Shown piece after piece: positions 1-8,760 of a DNA stretch of 64,000 nt (position 1 is the first letter of the stretch; each line of letters opens with the position of its first letter). The notes beneath the pieces were generated by a model. That model was not told the origin of the DNA. It saw only the letters and a program-made list of their open reading frames with translations, and did no database searches. A program made the position numbers and the translations under genes. The DNA is from Verrucomicrobiaceae bacterium (GTDB lineage Bacteria > Verrucomicrobiota > Verrucomicrobiia > Verrucomicrobiales > Verrucomicrobiaceae): positions 186,001 to 250,000 of the forward strand of contig JAIBCL010000009.1 of NCBI GenBank assembly GCA_019694165.1. Direction: 5' to 3'.

Positions 1-1
1 C

Positions 2-1729
2 GAGAAGGTGATCGAGAACAAGGAGGACCACCGCAGCGACATCTTCAGCCTCGGCGCGACGATGTATCATGCGCTGACAGGCAGGCCGCCGCACAAGGCG
101 AACACAAACTCCATCCAGGAGCTGCGCATCATCAAATGCCGGCGCGTGACGCTTGAGGAGTCGGGGCTGAGCTTCGGCGCACGCACGCAGCATGTGGTGA
201 ACCGCATGCTGGCCTTCAAGCCCGAGGACCGCTTCCCGAACTACGACGAAGCCATCGAGGAGCTGCGTTTCGCCGAAGGCCTCGTGGGCCGCTCGTTGCT
301 GCGCAAGGGATCGCGAAAAAAGCGCGCGGCCCTCATCGCCGCTGCGGCGGTGGTCGCGGCGTTTGGCGTCGGCGTGGTGCTGCGCAACACGCGGGAGCGG
401 AGGCTGAATTCCATCACCACCTCGCCGTCGGTCATTCAGAAGGAACTCGCCGGAGTGGGCGTCACGCTGCAGGCCGGCACGCAGACCACGGCCGACCGCT
501 TCATCCACGCGCGCGAGGTGCTGCTGCAGGGGAAGTTTGCCGAGGCACGGCAGCGTTTTGATGAAATCCTGCGCTCCGGCGCACGCCAGCCCACGCTGAA
601 CTGGACGCGGTTCAATGCCGCGCTCTGCGCCATCGTCACCGGCAAGAAGGATGATGCCGTCGAGATGTTCCGCCTGATCACCGCGGAGTCCGTGGTGCCG
701 GCGACAGCGGGCGGGACCGATCTTTCCGCGTTCTTCGCGAAGCTCGGCGAGACAATGACCGCCACGCTTGGAAAAGGATCGCGCGGTGCAAAGGCTGACT
801 TTGACGACACGAACGAGGAACTCATGGGCTGGCTGGCCGTGGGGCTGGCCGAGTGGCATTTCGGCCGGCCGCGCGAAGGGGCGAAGAGCATCACACGATT
901 CCTGGCGGGCAAGCCCTCCGACAACACGCTGGAGTGGGTGCCGCGCTACCGCGTGCTGGTCGAGCCCTACATGCACGACATCGAGATCGTGCGCCGCTTG
1001 AAGCAGGACGAGAAACCCGCCACCGAGCAGGAGGCCCTGGCCGCGCTGGACGAAGTGCGCAAGGCGCGGGAAAGCCTCAAGACCTCCGGCAATCTCGAGT
1101 CTCTCGCCAAGATCGAGCGCGACCTGAACAAAGACATCGCGACCTTCCGCCTGGACGAGCAGCGCAAGGAAATGGCGGAGGCGGCGGCGCGCCGGAAGCG
1201 TGAGCTGAATCAGCTCAACGAACTCTCCGCCACGCTGCCGTCACTCGTGCAGGGCTACGACTACGGCGCGGTGATCCAGTTGCTCACGGACGTGCGGTTT
1301 GAGTCGCCGGAAGTGCAGTCGGCACTGGAAGGGAAGCGTTACCTCTACTCGAAGGCGCAGGAGTTTGTCACGCAGGTCATCGACGACATCAACCGCCAGG
1401 GCTACAAGGGCAAGATCGACCGCCGCGAGGCAGGCTCGCTCGAAGGCATGGTCACAGTGGCGGACGGCCGGCAGTTGCGCCTGAGCATCGAGCGCGGCGT
1501 CATCGCCGTGCCGCTTGAGACGGTGGACTCCGAGTCGCTCATCGACATGGCCCACTTCTTCTGCACGAAGGTGACGGACTCCACCGACTACTACCGCCGT
1601 CAGGAACTGATGGCCGCCTTCGCGCGCATCCAGGGATCACACGATGCGGCCACCATCGCCGCGCAGCTCATGGAGGAGAACCGCGAGTTTCGCACCCGCT
1701 GGATGCAAGTGCTGCAAGGCGGCATCTGA
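2..1729 (+). CDS. Serine/threonine protein kinase, C-terminal part (5' end outside window)
   Basis: The frame is open from the first bases, so this is the 3' part of a larger gene. The first ~85 residues look like the end of a Hanks-type kinase C-lobe: a 'DHRSDIFSLG' segment (subdomain IX), 'YHALTGRPPH', and a final 'RMLAFKPEDRFPNYDE' with the conserved Arg. A basic stretch (GSRKKR) precedes one membrane helix at about residues 107-125, counted from the GTG at base 8. The ~440-residue remainder should therefore lie outside the cytoplasm. It is helical, with TPR-like stretches (for example around 'GKFAEARQRFDEILRSG') and a charged coiled-coil-like part near residues 345-410. No catalytic-loop residues are visible because they lie upstream. 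The likely role is a membrane kinase signalling from an extracytoplasmic domain; the ligand is unknown. It converges on nspC. Confidence 0.85.
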   Translation, partial: EKVIENKEDHRSDIFSLGATMYHALTGRPPHKANTNSIQELRIIKCRRVTLEESGLSFGARTQHVVNRMLAFKPEDRFPNYDEAIEELRFAEGLVGRSLLRKGSRKKRAALIAAAAVVAAFGVGVVLRNTRERRLNSITTSPSVIQKELAGVGVTLQAGTQTTADRFIHAREVLLQGKFAEARQRFDEILRSGARQPTLNWTRFNAALCAIVTGKKDDAVEMFRLITAESVVPATAGGTDLSAFFAKLGETMTATLGKGSRGAKADFDDTNEELMGWLAVGLAEWHFGRPREGAKSITRFLAGKPSDNTLEWVPRYRVLVEPYMHDIEIVRRLKQDEKPATEQEALAALDEVRKARESLKTSGNLESLAKIERDLNKDIATFRLDEQRKEMAEAAARRKRELNQLNELSATLPSLVQGYDYGAVIQLLTDVRFESPEVQSALEGKRYLYSKAQEFVTQVIDDINRQGYKGKIDRREAGSLEGMVTVADGRQLRLSIERGVIAVPLETVDSESLIDMAHFFCTKVTDSTDYYRRQELMAAFARIQGSHDAATIAAQLMEENREFRTRWMQVLQGGI

Positions 1730-1794
1730 AACACAGCCGCCGCGCGCCGTGGAAGCCTGCGGCCGAGAGACACAAACGGCGGGGCAGGGAACCG

Positions 1795-2982
1795 TCAGGA
1801 CAGCTTCCGCTTGAACGCCTCGTAGCCGATGCGTCGCACCACGCGCAGTTCGCCCGTGTCGGGATCGAACACATCGAGGTCGGGATGCGGCACGCCATTG
1901 AACGTGCTGGTCTTCACCATCGTGTAGTGCGCCATGTCGGTGAAGACGAGCTTCTGGCCGACCTCCAGCGGCCTGGGAAACGAGTATTCATTGACCACGT
2001 CACCCGCCAGACACGACAGCCCGCCGAGCCGGTACGTATGCGGATGCACTCGCGGCAGCGCACTGCCGATGATGTGGGGCCGGTAGGGCATCTCCAGCGT
2101 GTCCGGCATGTGGCATGTGGCCGAAATGTCCAGGATCGCGGTGGGCGTGGTCTCGGTGCCGACGATGTCCAGCACACTGGCGACGAGGTAGCCCGTGTTC
2201 AGCGCCACGGCCTCGCCGGGCTCGAGATACACCTCCTTGCCACGGCGCCGCTTGAAGTCGCGCACCACGCGGACGAGCCGCTCCACGTCGTAGCCATTGC
2301 GCGTGATGTGGTGGCCGCCTCCCATGTTCACCCACTGCACTTGCTCGAGCAGCCGCGGGAAGCGTCGCTCAACGGCGGCGAGCGTGCGCTCCAGCACGTC
2401 CGCGTCCTGCTCGCACAGCGCGTGGAAGTGCAGCCCCTCGAGGCCCATGAGGTCCTCGCCCTCCAGCGTCGCCGCGCGCGCGCCCAGGCGGCAGCCGGGC
2501 GAGCACGGATCGTAGAGCGCCACCGCCACCTCCGAGTACTCCGGGTTTACGCGCAGGCCCGGGCTGGGCGCATGGCCGAGGGCCTTTGCGGCCTCCAGCA
2601 CCGGCCGGTGCGCGCGCCACTGGCTCAGGGAATTGAAGCTGATGTGGCCGGCGATGGGGATGATCCGCTTCATCTCAGCCGCCTTGAAAGCCGGCGCATA
2701 CACATGCACCTCCCGGCCGAACTCCTCATGGGCCAGCAGCGCCTCGTGCAGCCCGCTCGCACAGCACCCGCTCAGATGCTGCCGCACCAGCGGAAACGTG
2801 GCGAACATTGCAAAGCCCTTCAGCGCCAGCAGCACCTTCGCGCCCGACTCCCGCTGCACCATCGCCAGCTTCTCCAGATTGCTTCTCAGCAGGCCCAGGT
2901 CCACGACAAATGCCGGCGTCTCCACGGCATCGACGTTGAAGCGTGGCGCGATTTGTTCCAGGGCGTGAGCAGGTGTTTCCAT
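1795..2982 (-). CDS. nspC: Carboxynorspermidine decarboxylase
   Basis: This is a PLP-dependent fold-III decarboxylase that converts carboxynorspermidine/carboxyspermidine to norspermidine/spermidine in the alternative polyamine pathway. From the chosen ATG it is 394 residues, normal for NspC. Visible signatures are the PLP lysine in 'LLALKGFAMF' (about residue 55), 'CASGLHE', 'FHALCEQ', the phosphate-binding 'NMGGGHH', 'LEPGEAV', and the C-terminal 'ISATCHMPDTLEMPYRP' segment. The frame stays open to 3159, but residues before METPAHA are not NspC-like and run through an intergenic inverted repeat, so 2982 is preferred. The partner carboxynorspermidine dehydrogenase is not in the window. It is divergent from the squalene/phytoene synthase gene. 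Confidence 0.93.
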   Translation of the reverse strand: METPAHALEQIAPRFNVDAVETPAFVVDLGLLRSNLEKLAMVQRESGAKVLLALKGFAMFATFPLVRQHLSGCCASGLHEALLAHEEFGREVHVYAPAFKAAEMKRIIPIAGHISFNSLSQWRAHRPVLEAAKALGHAPSPGLRVNPEYSEVAVALYDPCSPGCRLGARAATLEGEDLMGLEGLHFHALCEQDADVLERTLAAVERRFPRLLEQVQWVNMGGGHHITRNGYDVERLVRVVRDFKRRRGKEVYLEPGEAVALNTGYLVASVLDIVGTETTPTAILDISATCHMPDTLEMPYRPHIIGSALPRVHPHTYRLGGLSCLAGDVVNEYSFPRPLEVGQKLVFTDMAHYTMVKTSTFNGVPHPDLDVFDPDTGELRVVRRIGYEAFKRKLS

Positions 2983-3045
2983 GAGAGCGCGCATCTTCAC
3001 GAAACCGGCCATGGTTGCAAATGCCGAAGCTGCGGATGCGCGCTC

Positions 3046-3200
3046 CCAGGGCTTACGCATGAATTGCTTCTGAGTGAATTCCCACGGATTCAGGGCGACC
3101 ACGGATTGGACTTCTTCTGAATCCATCTGTGGAATCCTGAATCTCGCGGGGCAAATCATAGATTTGAGGCTTGTGCCTTCGGTTCATGCGTAAGCCCTGG
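3046..3200. repeat. 18-bp perfect inverted repeat flanking a 119-bp intergenic segment
   Basis: CCAGGGCTTACGCATGAA at 3046-3063 recurs as its exact reverse complement at 3183-3200. The enclosed segment has further short repeats (two CCACGGATT copies, and GGATTCAG/CTGAATCC pairs), so it could fold into a compound hairpin. It lies in the divergent nspC/synthase intergenic region (2983-3400), where I see no convincing gene. It may be a small non-autonomous mobile element or a regulatory structure. Confidence 0.6.
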
Positions 3201-3400
3201 CCGCAGGTGTTGGCGATGTTTCTCCGCCTTGACCCTCCCGCTCCGCTGGTGGCCGGGCATCGATCCGCCGCTTATGAGCGTGTGGATTGGCTACTTCTGG
3301 ACGGTAGAATCTTCGATACGGCAGAACTCGGCGGCTATTCCGTCTCGACCCGCGCTTTACCGCTGCGCGAATCGCTGCAAGGTCGGTGGCTTCGCCAGCG

Positions 3401-4255
3401 ATGCCCGGGGCCACGCACAGCACGTCACAGCAGATCACCAGCAGGAGCAGGTCAAACCTCGCTCTCGCACTCAGTTGCCTGCCGGCGGAGCGCAGGCGGG
3501 ATATGGTCAGCTTCTACGCCTTCTGCCGCGTAGTCGATGACATCGCCGATGATCCCGCCCGCCCGCCCGGGGATCGCCGAAGCGAGCTCGACGCATGGAA
3601 GCACGCCATCCGGGCGGGTGACGGCTCGGCGCATCCCGCCCTCGCCGAAGTCATCGCGCTCGCCGTGAAATACCGCTTCGATCCCGCCTTGCTCGTGGAG
3701 ATCATCGACGGCGTGGCGAGCGATCTCGACACCCTGCGCTACGAGACCATGGACGGGCTGCTGGGCTACTGCTACAAGGTGGCGTCCGTCGTCGGTCTCG
3801 TGAGCATCGCCATCTTTGGCTGCGGGCACCCGGCCAGCAAAGACTACGCGGTGAACCTCGGCTACGCGCTCCAGCTCACCAACATCCTGCGCGATGTCGG
3901 CCAGGACGCGCGCGACAACGGGCGCATCTACCTCCCGCTCGAAGACCTGCACAGGCACGGCGTCACCGAGGAGCAAGTGCTCGCCGGCCGGCACGATGAG
4001 AAGTTCGCCGCGCTGATGCAGAGCGAGTACGAACTCGCGCGTCGCTACTACGAGCTGGCTGCGGGCCACATCCCGAAGCAGGACGAGCGCGCGCTCATCG
4101 CCGCCCGGATGATGGCGCAGGTCTATGGCGAGATTCTGGAAAAAATCCGCGCCAGCGGCTTCCGCGTGCTGGACCGCCGCGTACGGCTGCATCCGCTGCG
4201 CAAAGCGATGATCCTCGGCGGGTATGCCGCGCGCCGGCTTCTGGGCATCGGCTGA
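3401..4255 (+). CDS. Squalene/phytoene synthase family protein (HpnD-like)
   Basis: This is a trans-isoprenyl diphosphate synthase that condenses two prenyl diphosphates head to head. The size (~284 residues) and sequence best resemble presqualene diphosphate synthase (HpnD) of the hopanoid/squalene route; phytoene synthase is the alternative. Both Asp-rich Mg-diphosphate motifs are present: 'FCRVVDDIADD' near the N-terminus and 'NILRDVGQDARDNGRIYLP' in the middle. The family opening 'SRSNLALALSCLPAERR' is also intact. A GTG at 3386 is an alternative start; the ATG at 3401 was chosen as the nearest ATG before the conserved region. No HpnC, HpnE or squalene-hopene cyclase neighbour is visible, so the product is inferred from family only. 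Confidence 0.88.
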   Translation: MPGATHSTSQQITSRSRSNLALALSCLPAERRRDMVSFYAFCRVVDDIADDPARPPGDRRSELDAWKHAIRAGDGSAHPALAEVIALAVKYRFDPALLVEIIDGVASDLDTLRYETMDGLLGYCYKVASVVGLVSIAIFGCGHPASKDYAVNLGYALQLTNILRDVGQDARDNGRIYLPLEDLHRHGVTEEQVLAGRHDEKFAALMQSEYELARRYYELAAGHIPKQDERALIAARMMAQVYGEILEKIRASGFRVLDRRVRLHPLRKAMILGGYAARRLLGIG

Positions 4256-4436
4256 GGTTCACGGCCCGATGGCGGAGTCGATGGGTGAGAGATGCCGGAG
4301 GATGGCCGGGAAACGGGTCGGCGGCCATTGCACCTCCGATTTCCGCCTCAGAAAGCCTGCACTACCGGATCAACTCGGTCGGTTCAGGGACGGGTCATCG
4401 ATTGTCCGCCATCGCCTGTCATCTCCGGCTTCGAGT

Positions 4437-4640
4437 TCAGTCGGGCCGCGCTTGCTCTGCACGCTCCACGCGCCACACGGCGCGATGCTCCAGCGTCCAT
4501 TCGGTGAGTGCCTGCTCGAAGCCGATGTCGCGACCGAGGCGCTCGCTCTCGATCCACTTGTGCCGCAGGATTTCGTCGCGTTCGGCAAGAAACTCGCGGT
4601 ACAGCTCTTCGGGGTGCACTTGCTTGATGATGTCTGGCAT
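4437..4640 (-). CDS. Small conserved-looking protein (DUF4032-C-terminus-like)
   Basis: A 67-residue protein, very charged and predicted all-helical. The core 'RHKWIESERLGRDIGFEQAL' recalls, from memory, the short helical motif at the C-terminus of DUF4032 proteins. No Shine-Dalgarno-like sequence is clear upstream of the ATG. The gene sits alone between the squalene/phytoene synthase gene and the DUF4159 gene, on the opposite strand. A longer frame enclosing it is antisense to the DUF4159 gene and has no protein-like features, so I keep only this short version. Function is unknown, and expression is uncertain. Confidence 0.5.
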   Translation of the reverse strand: MPDIIKQVHPEELYREFLAERDEILRHKWIESERLGRDIGFEQALTEWTLEHRAVWRVERAEQARPD

Positions 4641-4804
4641 TGGCCGCGCACTGGACCACGGACGGACGCGCGTTCAAGGCCGAAAGCAGGGGCGGCCCGA
4701 GGCAATCGGGTGTGGGGCGATCCGTCCTTGCCGGAACGACGTCCAGGTTTTTGTGCTTCACTTTGGCTGCACAAATGCTGAAATGCGCTCCGTTGAAATT
4801 GCCG

Positions 4805-5731
4805 ATGAACAAACGCCCGCTCGCGCTCACAGGGATCATCGCCGCCACGGCAGTCCTGTTCGTCGTCGCGCAGGATGCGAGGCAGGATGATGGCGCGAAT
4901 GCCGGCGTGGGTGGTACTCCGCATCACTTCGGGATCAAAGACGATGACTTTCCTCGCGATCCGCGCCAGTGGCGCGGCGGACAGTTTGCCGACTTTCCGA
5001 CTTGGCCGGTGAGCAAGGAGATGCCAAACGACCTCTTCACCTTTGCCCGCGTGCGCTACGACTCCGGCGGCTACGGCGGCGGCTACGGGCGGTATCGCCG
5101 GCATAGCTCGTGGCTCACGGATTATCCAGACGGCGAGATGAATCTGGCCTACCGCCTCCAGCAGCTCACCTCGATGCAGGTGAATCCGAACGGCGTGCTC
5201 GTCGATATCGATCCGGAGCAAATCCGCCATTACCCTTTCATCTACATCGTCGAGCCCGGCGCGATCAGCCTGAGCGATGAGCAGGGGAAAACCTTGCGCG
5301 ATTATCTGCTGAACGGCGGTTTTCTCATGGTGGACGACTTCTGGGGCGTGGAGGAGTGGGAGGGTTTCTACCACGGTGCATTCAAGAAGATCTGGCCGGA
5401 CCGCGAGTTCGAGGAGATTCCAGTTGAGCACGAGATCTTCCACAATGTCTTCCCGCTCAAAGTGAAGCCGCAGATTCCTGGCGTCGGCTTTGGCACCGCC
5501 GGTCGCGCGCAGGGCATCACCTACGAATGGAACAAGCCTGGCTCGGAGACCGTGCACTATCGCGGCGTGTATGACGACAAGCGCCGTCTCATGATGATCA
5601 TTTGCTGGAACACCGACTACGGCGACGGCTGGGAGGAGGAAGGCACCGATCCTTGGTACTTCCGTGAGTTCTCCGAAAAGTACGCTTATCCGTTTACCAT
5701 CAACCTGCTCTTCTATGTGATGACGCATTGA
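4805..5731 (+). CDS. DUF4159 domain protein, secreted
   Basis: A 308-residue protein with an N-terminal signal peptide (hydrophobic 'LALTGIIAATAVLFVVA'). A DUF4159 domain follows, including 'NLAYRLQQLTSMQVNPNG', 'YPFIYIVEPGAISLS', 'LRDYLLNGGFLMVDDFWG' and a C-terminal 'NLLFYVMTH'. DUF4159 has a glutamine-amidotransferase-like fold without an assigned reaction and regularly accompanies MoxR/DUF58/BatA clusters, as it does here. A Gly/Tyr-rich stretch ('GGYGGGYGRYRR') lies between the signal and the domain. The open frame extends upstream, but the ATG at 4805 gives a proper signal peptide. It is the first gene of the cluster and is separated from moxR by a repeat element. Confidence 0.85.
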   Translation: MNKRPLALTGIIAATAVLFVVAQDARQDDGANAGVGGTPHHFGIKDDDFPRDPRQWRGGQFADFPTWPVSKEMPNDLFTFARVRYDSGGYGGGYGRYRRHSSWLTDYPDGEMNLAYRLQQLTSMQVNPNGVLVDIDPEQIRHYPFIYIVEPGAISLSDEQGKTLRDYLLNGGFLMVDDFWGVEEWEGFYHGAFKKIWPDREFEEIPVEHEIFHNVFPLKVKPQIPGVGFGTAGRAQGITYEWNKPGSETVHYRGVYDDKRRLMMIICWNTDYGDGWEEEGTDPWYFREFSEKYAYPFTINLLFYVMTH

Positions 5732-5765
5732 GGTCGCTGGCAATCTATGAACGCACAGGAATCCA

Positions 5766-5902
5766 CCCCCTCACCCCAGCCCTCTCCCCATGGGAGAGGG
5801 AGCAGGACGAGCTGCCGCTCGGCTGGGCAATGCGTTGCATCACCCTGGCGCGGTAGCGCCATCGTCTCCCTCTCCCACGGGGAGAGGGCTGGGGTGAGGG
5901 GG
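5766..5902. repeat. MITE-like inverted-repeat element, copy 1
   Basis: The left arm (5766-5802, beginning CCCCCTCACCCCAGCCCTCT) is the near reverse complement of the right arm (5866-5902, ending GGGCTGGGGTGAGGGGG). Each arm also holds its own small palindrome (CTCTCCCCATGGGAGAG on the left, CTCTCCCACGGGGAGAG on the right). The 63-bp centre is unrelated to the centres of the other copies. It sits in the DUF4159-moxR junction; no gene is seen in 5732-6113. Confidence 0.85.
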
Positions 5903-6113
5903 AAGTCCGTCGTTCGCTGTGACGCCTCCGATCACAGAAAGCGAGATTGCGATCTGCCGTCGCAAATGCGCGCCAAGCAACGAGTCCATCCACCTCGATG
6001 CCGCGCTGCTGTTCCGATCTGCGGCGTGCGAACCGCTTTCTATCCGTTCGTTTCGCCTCGTACCCATCCGTGGTTCTCCTGAAGCCCCGAGCACCTCCTC
6101 TTCTTTTTCACCC

Positions 6114-7115
6114 ATGTCCTCACCCCATCCCGACTTCGAAAACGAACGCCAGCTCGTCGAATCCCTCCGCTCCGCGAAACAACAAATCCTCAGCGAGATC
6201 GGCAAGGTCATCGTCGGGCAGGAGGAGGTGGTGGAGGAGATGCTCATGGGGCTTCTGGCCGGTGGGCACTGTTTGATCACCGGTGCGCCGGGTCTGGCGA
6301 AAACGTTGCTCGTGAAGACGCTCGCGCAGGTCTTCAGCCTCTCGTTCCAGCGCATTCAGTTCACGCCCGACCTCATGCCGAGCGACATCACGGGCACCGA
6401 GATTTTGGAGGAGACGGAGAACGGCCGCGCGCTCGTCTTCAACAAAGGCCCGATCTTCGCGAACATGATCCTCGCCGACGAAATCAACCGCACGCCGCCG
6501 AAGACGCAGGCCGCTCTGCTCGAGGCGATGCAGGAGCATCAGGTCACCGTCGCCGGCCACAGTCTGAAATTGGAGGAGCCGTTCTTCGTGCTCGCCACGC
6601 AAAACCCGATCGAGATGGAAGGCACCTATCCGCTGCCCGAGGCGCAGCTTGACCGCTTCATGCTGAACATCGTGATCGATTACCTCAGCGAGGACGATGA
6701 AGTGAAGGTCATCACGCGCACGACAGGTGGAAAGTCGGAGCCCGTGCAGCAGCTTTTCAGCGGGGAGCAATTGCTCGCCTTCCACCAAGTCGTCCGCCGC
6801 GTGCCCATCGCCGAAGACGTCGCGCGCTTCGCCGTCCGACTCTCCGCCGCGTCACGACCGCATCGACCCGGCGCGCCCGACTTCATCAACGAATGGGTGA
6901 ACTGGGGCGCCGGCACCCGCGCCGGCCAATGCCTCGTTCTCGGCGCCAAGACACGCGCGCTCCTCGCCGGTCGCTCCCACGTCACCTTCGACGACATCAA
7001 AGCCCTCGCCCGCCCCGTCCTCCGCCACCGCATCCTCGTGAACTACCGCGCCGAAGCCGAGGGCGTGACGGTGGACAAGGTGATTGGGAGGTTGTTGGAG
7101 CATACCAAGCAATAA
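6114..7115 (+). CDS. MoxR-family AAA+ ATPase
   Basis: A 333-residue AAA+ ATPase of the MoxR group, chaperone-like enzymes that remodel vWA-domain partners. Walker A is 'GAPGLAKT' (57-64) and Walker B is 'MILADEINR' (118-126). The Sensor-1 region is 'FVLATQNPIEMEGTYPLPEA', followed by 'QLDRF' with the arginine finger region, and then the AAA lid domain. The frame is open from 5919, but residues before MSSPHPD are not family-like, so the ATG at 6114 is used. It is followed 6 nt later by a small membrane protein and then by the DUF58 and BatA-like genes, whose vWA domains are the expected substrates. Confidence 0.95.
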   Translation: MSSPHPDFENERQLVESLRSAKQQILSEIGKVIVGQEEVVEEMLMGLLAGGHCLITGAPGLAKTLLVKTLAQVFSLSFQRIQFTPDLMPSDITGTEILEETENGRALVFNKGPIFANMILADEINRTPPKTQAALLEAMQEHQVTVAGHSLKLEEPFFVLATQNPIEMEGTYPLPEAQLDRFMLNIVIDYLSEDDEVKVITRTTGGKSEPVQQLFSGEQLLAFHQVVRRVPIAEDVARFAVRLSAASRPHRPGAPDFINEWVNWGAGTRAGQCLVLGAKTRALLAGRSHVTFDDIKALARPVLRHRILVNYRAEAEGVTVDKVIGRLLEHTKQ

Positions 7116-7121
7116 CTGCCA

Positions 7122-7427
7122 ATGGCAAAGCTCGAACCCATCACTCCGTCAGCGGCAAAAATGTGTTTGGTCGGGGTGTTCATTACCTTGGTGCTGTCGT
7201 GTGCGGTGACTGGAACGGCGAGCGTGATGGCCGCTTGGTATTTGTTTCCCGTTTGTTTGGCCTTAATTGCCGCCACCACCCACGTGAAGTGGATTCGCTA
7301 CTGCGGGCTTTTTGCCGCGTTTCTGGCCCTAACCTTGGTGGTAGTGAGCATCGTCTTTGCTGTCGGTGATTCACGGAGGTTTGCTGAGCGAGTTCGGAAA
7401 GCGCGTGAGGTGGAACTAAAACACTGA
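7122..7427 (+). CDS. Small integral membrane protein
   Basis: A 101-residue protein with three predicted membrane helices, roughly residues 13-36, 40-52 and 60-82, and a short charged C-terminal tail (SRRFAERVRKAREVELKH). It begins 6 nt after moxR and ends 21 nt before the DUF58 gene, so it is almost certainly co-transcribed with them. I do not recognise a family. Its position suggests a membrane partner of the MoxR/DUF58 complex, but that is inference. Confidence 0.65.
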   Translation: MAKLEPITPSAAKMCLVGVFITLVLSCAVTGTASVMAAWYLFPVCLALIAATTHVKWIRYCGLFAAFLALTLVVVSIVFAVGDSRRFAERVRKAREVELKH

Positions 7428-7448
7428 GCACTTTGTTTTTGAAACAGC

Positions 7449-8378
7449 ATGCCCGCCACCTCCGCCACCTTCCTCGACCCCGCCGTCCTCATGCGCATCA
7501 AGTCGCTTGAGCTGCGGGCGCGTGTCGTGGTTGAGGGATTGTGGAAGGGGATGCACCGGAGTCCGTATCACGGCTTCTCGGTCGAGTTCAGCGAGTATCG
7601 CGCCTACACGAAGGGAGACGATCCGCGCTACATCGACTGGAAGGTGCTCGCGCGCAGCGACCGCTGCTACATCAAGAAGTTCGAGGACGAGACGAACTTG
7701 CGCTGCCACCTCGTCATCGATCACAGCCGCTCGATGCAATACGGCTCCTCCAGCTTCACAAAGGCGCAATACGCCGCCACGCTCGCGGCCACGTTTGCGT
7801 GCTTTCTCATGAAGCAAGGCGACGCCGTGGGCCTCACGACGTTCGGCGAGAAACTCGGCGAGCACATCCCGCCGCGAAACCGCCCCGGCCATCTCCGCCG
7901 TCTGCTCACCGAACTCGAACGCCCCGCGCCCGCCGGCGGCACCTCGCTGGATGTGCCGGTGCGCCAACTCGCCGATCTTCTGCACAAGCGCGGCCTCATC
8001 GTTCTCATCTCTGATCTCCTCGCGCCCGTCGAGAAGCTCGAGCAACAGCTTGGCTGGCTCGGCGCGCTCGGTCACGACATCGTGCTCTTCCATCTCGCGG
8101 ATCGCGCCGAGATCGATTTCAAATTCGACCAGCCCGCGCAGTTCGAAGACGTCGAGAGCGGTCGCGAGTGGTTCGTGAATCCCGCGCAAGCCCGCGAGAG
8201 CTACCTGAGGCGCTTCGCCGATCATCGCGACTTCGTCCGCCGCTCCTGCGAGCGCCACGGCGTCGAATACCAATGGCTCCCGACCGACACGCCCATGGAA
8301 GTCGCGCTGTACGATTTCCTCGCAATGCGGCAGACCAAAGGAAAACTCAGCCGCACCACGGCAGCGCCTGTGTCATGA
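7449..8378 (+). CDS. DUF58 domain protein (vWA-like)
   Basis: A 309-residue cytoplasmic protein of the DUF58 family. The family signature 'RAYTKGDDPRYIDWKVLARS' is at residues 51-70, followed by a vWA-type fold whose metal-site motif DxSxS is intact ('DHSRS', residues 91-95). DUF58 proteins are usually encoded beside MoxR ATPases and are thought to be their vWA clients at the membrane. There is no membrane segment, unlike the following BatA-like protein. It precedes the second MITE-like element. Confidence 0.93.
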   Translation: MPATSATFLDPAVLMRIKSLELRARVVVEGLWKGMHRSPYHGFSVEFSEYRAYTKGDDPRYIDWKVLARSDRCYIKKFEDETNLRCHLVIDHSRSMQYGSSSFTKAQYAATLAATFACFLMKQGDAVGLTTFGEKLGEHIPPRNRPGHLRRLLTELERPAPAGGTSLDVPVRQLADLLHKRGLIVLISDLLAPVEKLEQQLGWLGALGHDIVLFHLADRAEIDFKFDQPAQFEDVESGREWFVNPAQARESYLRRFADHRDFVRRSCERHGVEYQWLPTDTPMEVALYDFLAMRQTKGKLSRTTAAPVS

Positions 8379-8470
8379 AACGCGTCACCGCATATTCACG
8401 AAGGCTCGGAGCGCTGTGGTGCAGTCGGATGCTTCGCGAGTGCGAGCACGCGCGAGCGAACGAACAATTT

Positions 8471-8674
8471 CCCCCTCACCCCAGCCCTCTCCCCATGGGA
8501 GAGGGAGCAGATGGCGCTGCCGCGCCGCTGGCGAAAGTAGTCCAGTCACTCCGTGACTGGTGTCAAAAGCGCTTCAGCCAAAAGCACACGCATCAACTCT
8601 CATCGTCCATTCTACCATTGAGCGGCAGCTCGTCAGGTTCCCTCTCCCGTGGGGAGAGGGCTAGGGTGAGGGGG
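8471..8674. repeat. MITE-like inverted-repeat element, copy 2
   Basis: The left arm 8471-8507 and right arm 8639-8674 match the arms of the copy at 5766-5902 almost base for base, in the same inverted arrangement, around a different 131-bp centre. It fills part of the 382-bp DUF58-BatA junction, which has no gene. Confidence 0.85.
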
Positions 8675-8751
8675 ACAAATTCGTTCGGTCTTGCGCGTCC
8701 GATCTACGCAACACCTCTCCTGTTCACACCCAGTCACGGAGTGACTGGACT
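8539..8751. repeat. Pair of inverted palindromic repeats (second repeat family)
   Basis: AGTCCAGTCACTCCGTGACTGG at 8539-8560 and its reverse complement at 8730-8751 form a second inverted pair. Each is itself a palindrome (CCAGTCAC...GTGACTGG). One copy lies inside the MITE-like element and the other outside it, just before the next start codon. The same pair recurs around the element at 15.5-15.9 kb. Confidence 0.8.
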
Positions 8752-8760
8752 ACTATCCGC

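Noticed and set aside
1885..3120. 411-codon open frame on the plus strand
   Set aside because: It is antisense to nspC and shows only Gln/Arg/His-rich shadow composition.
4370..5743. 457-codon open frame on the minus strand
   Set aside because: It is antisense to the DUF4159 gene; only the 67-residue part at 4437-4640 looks protein-like.
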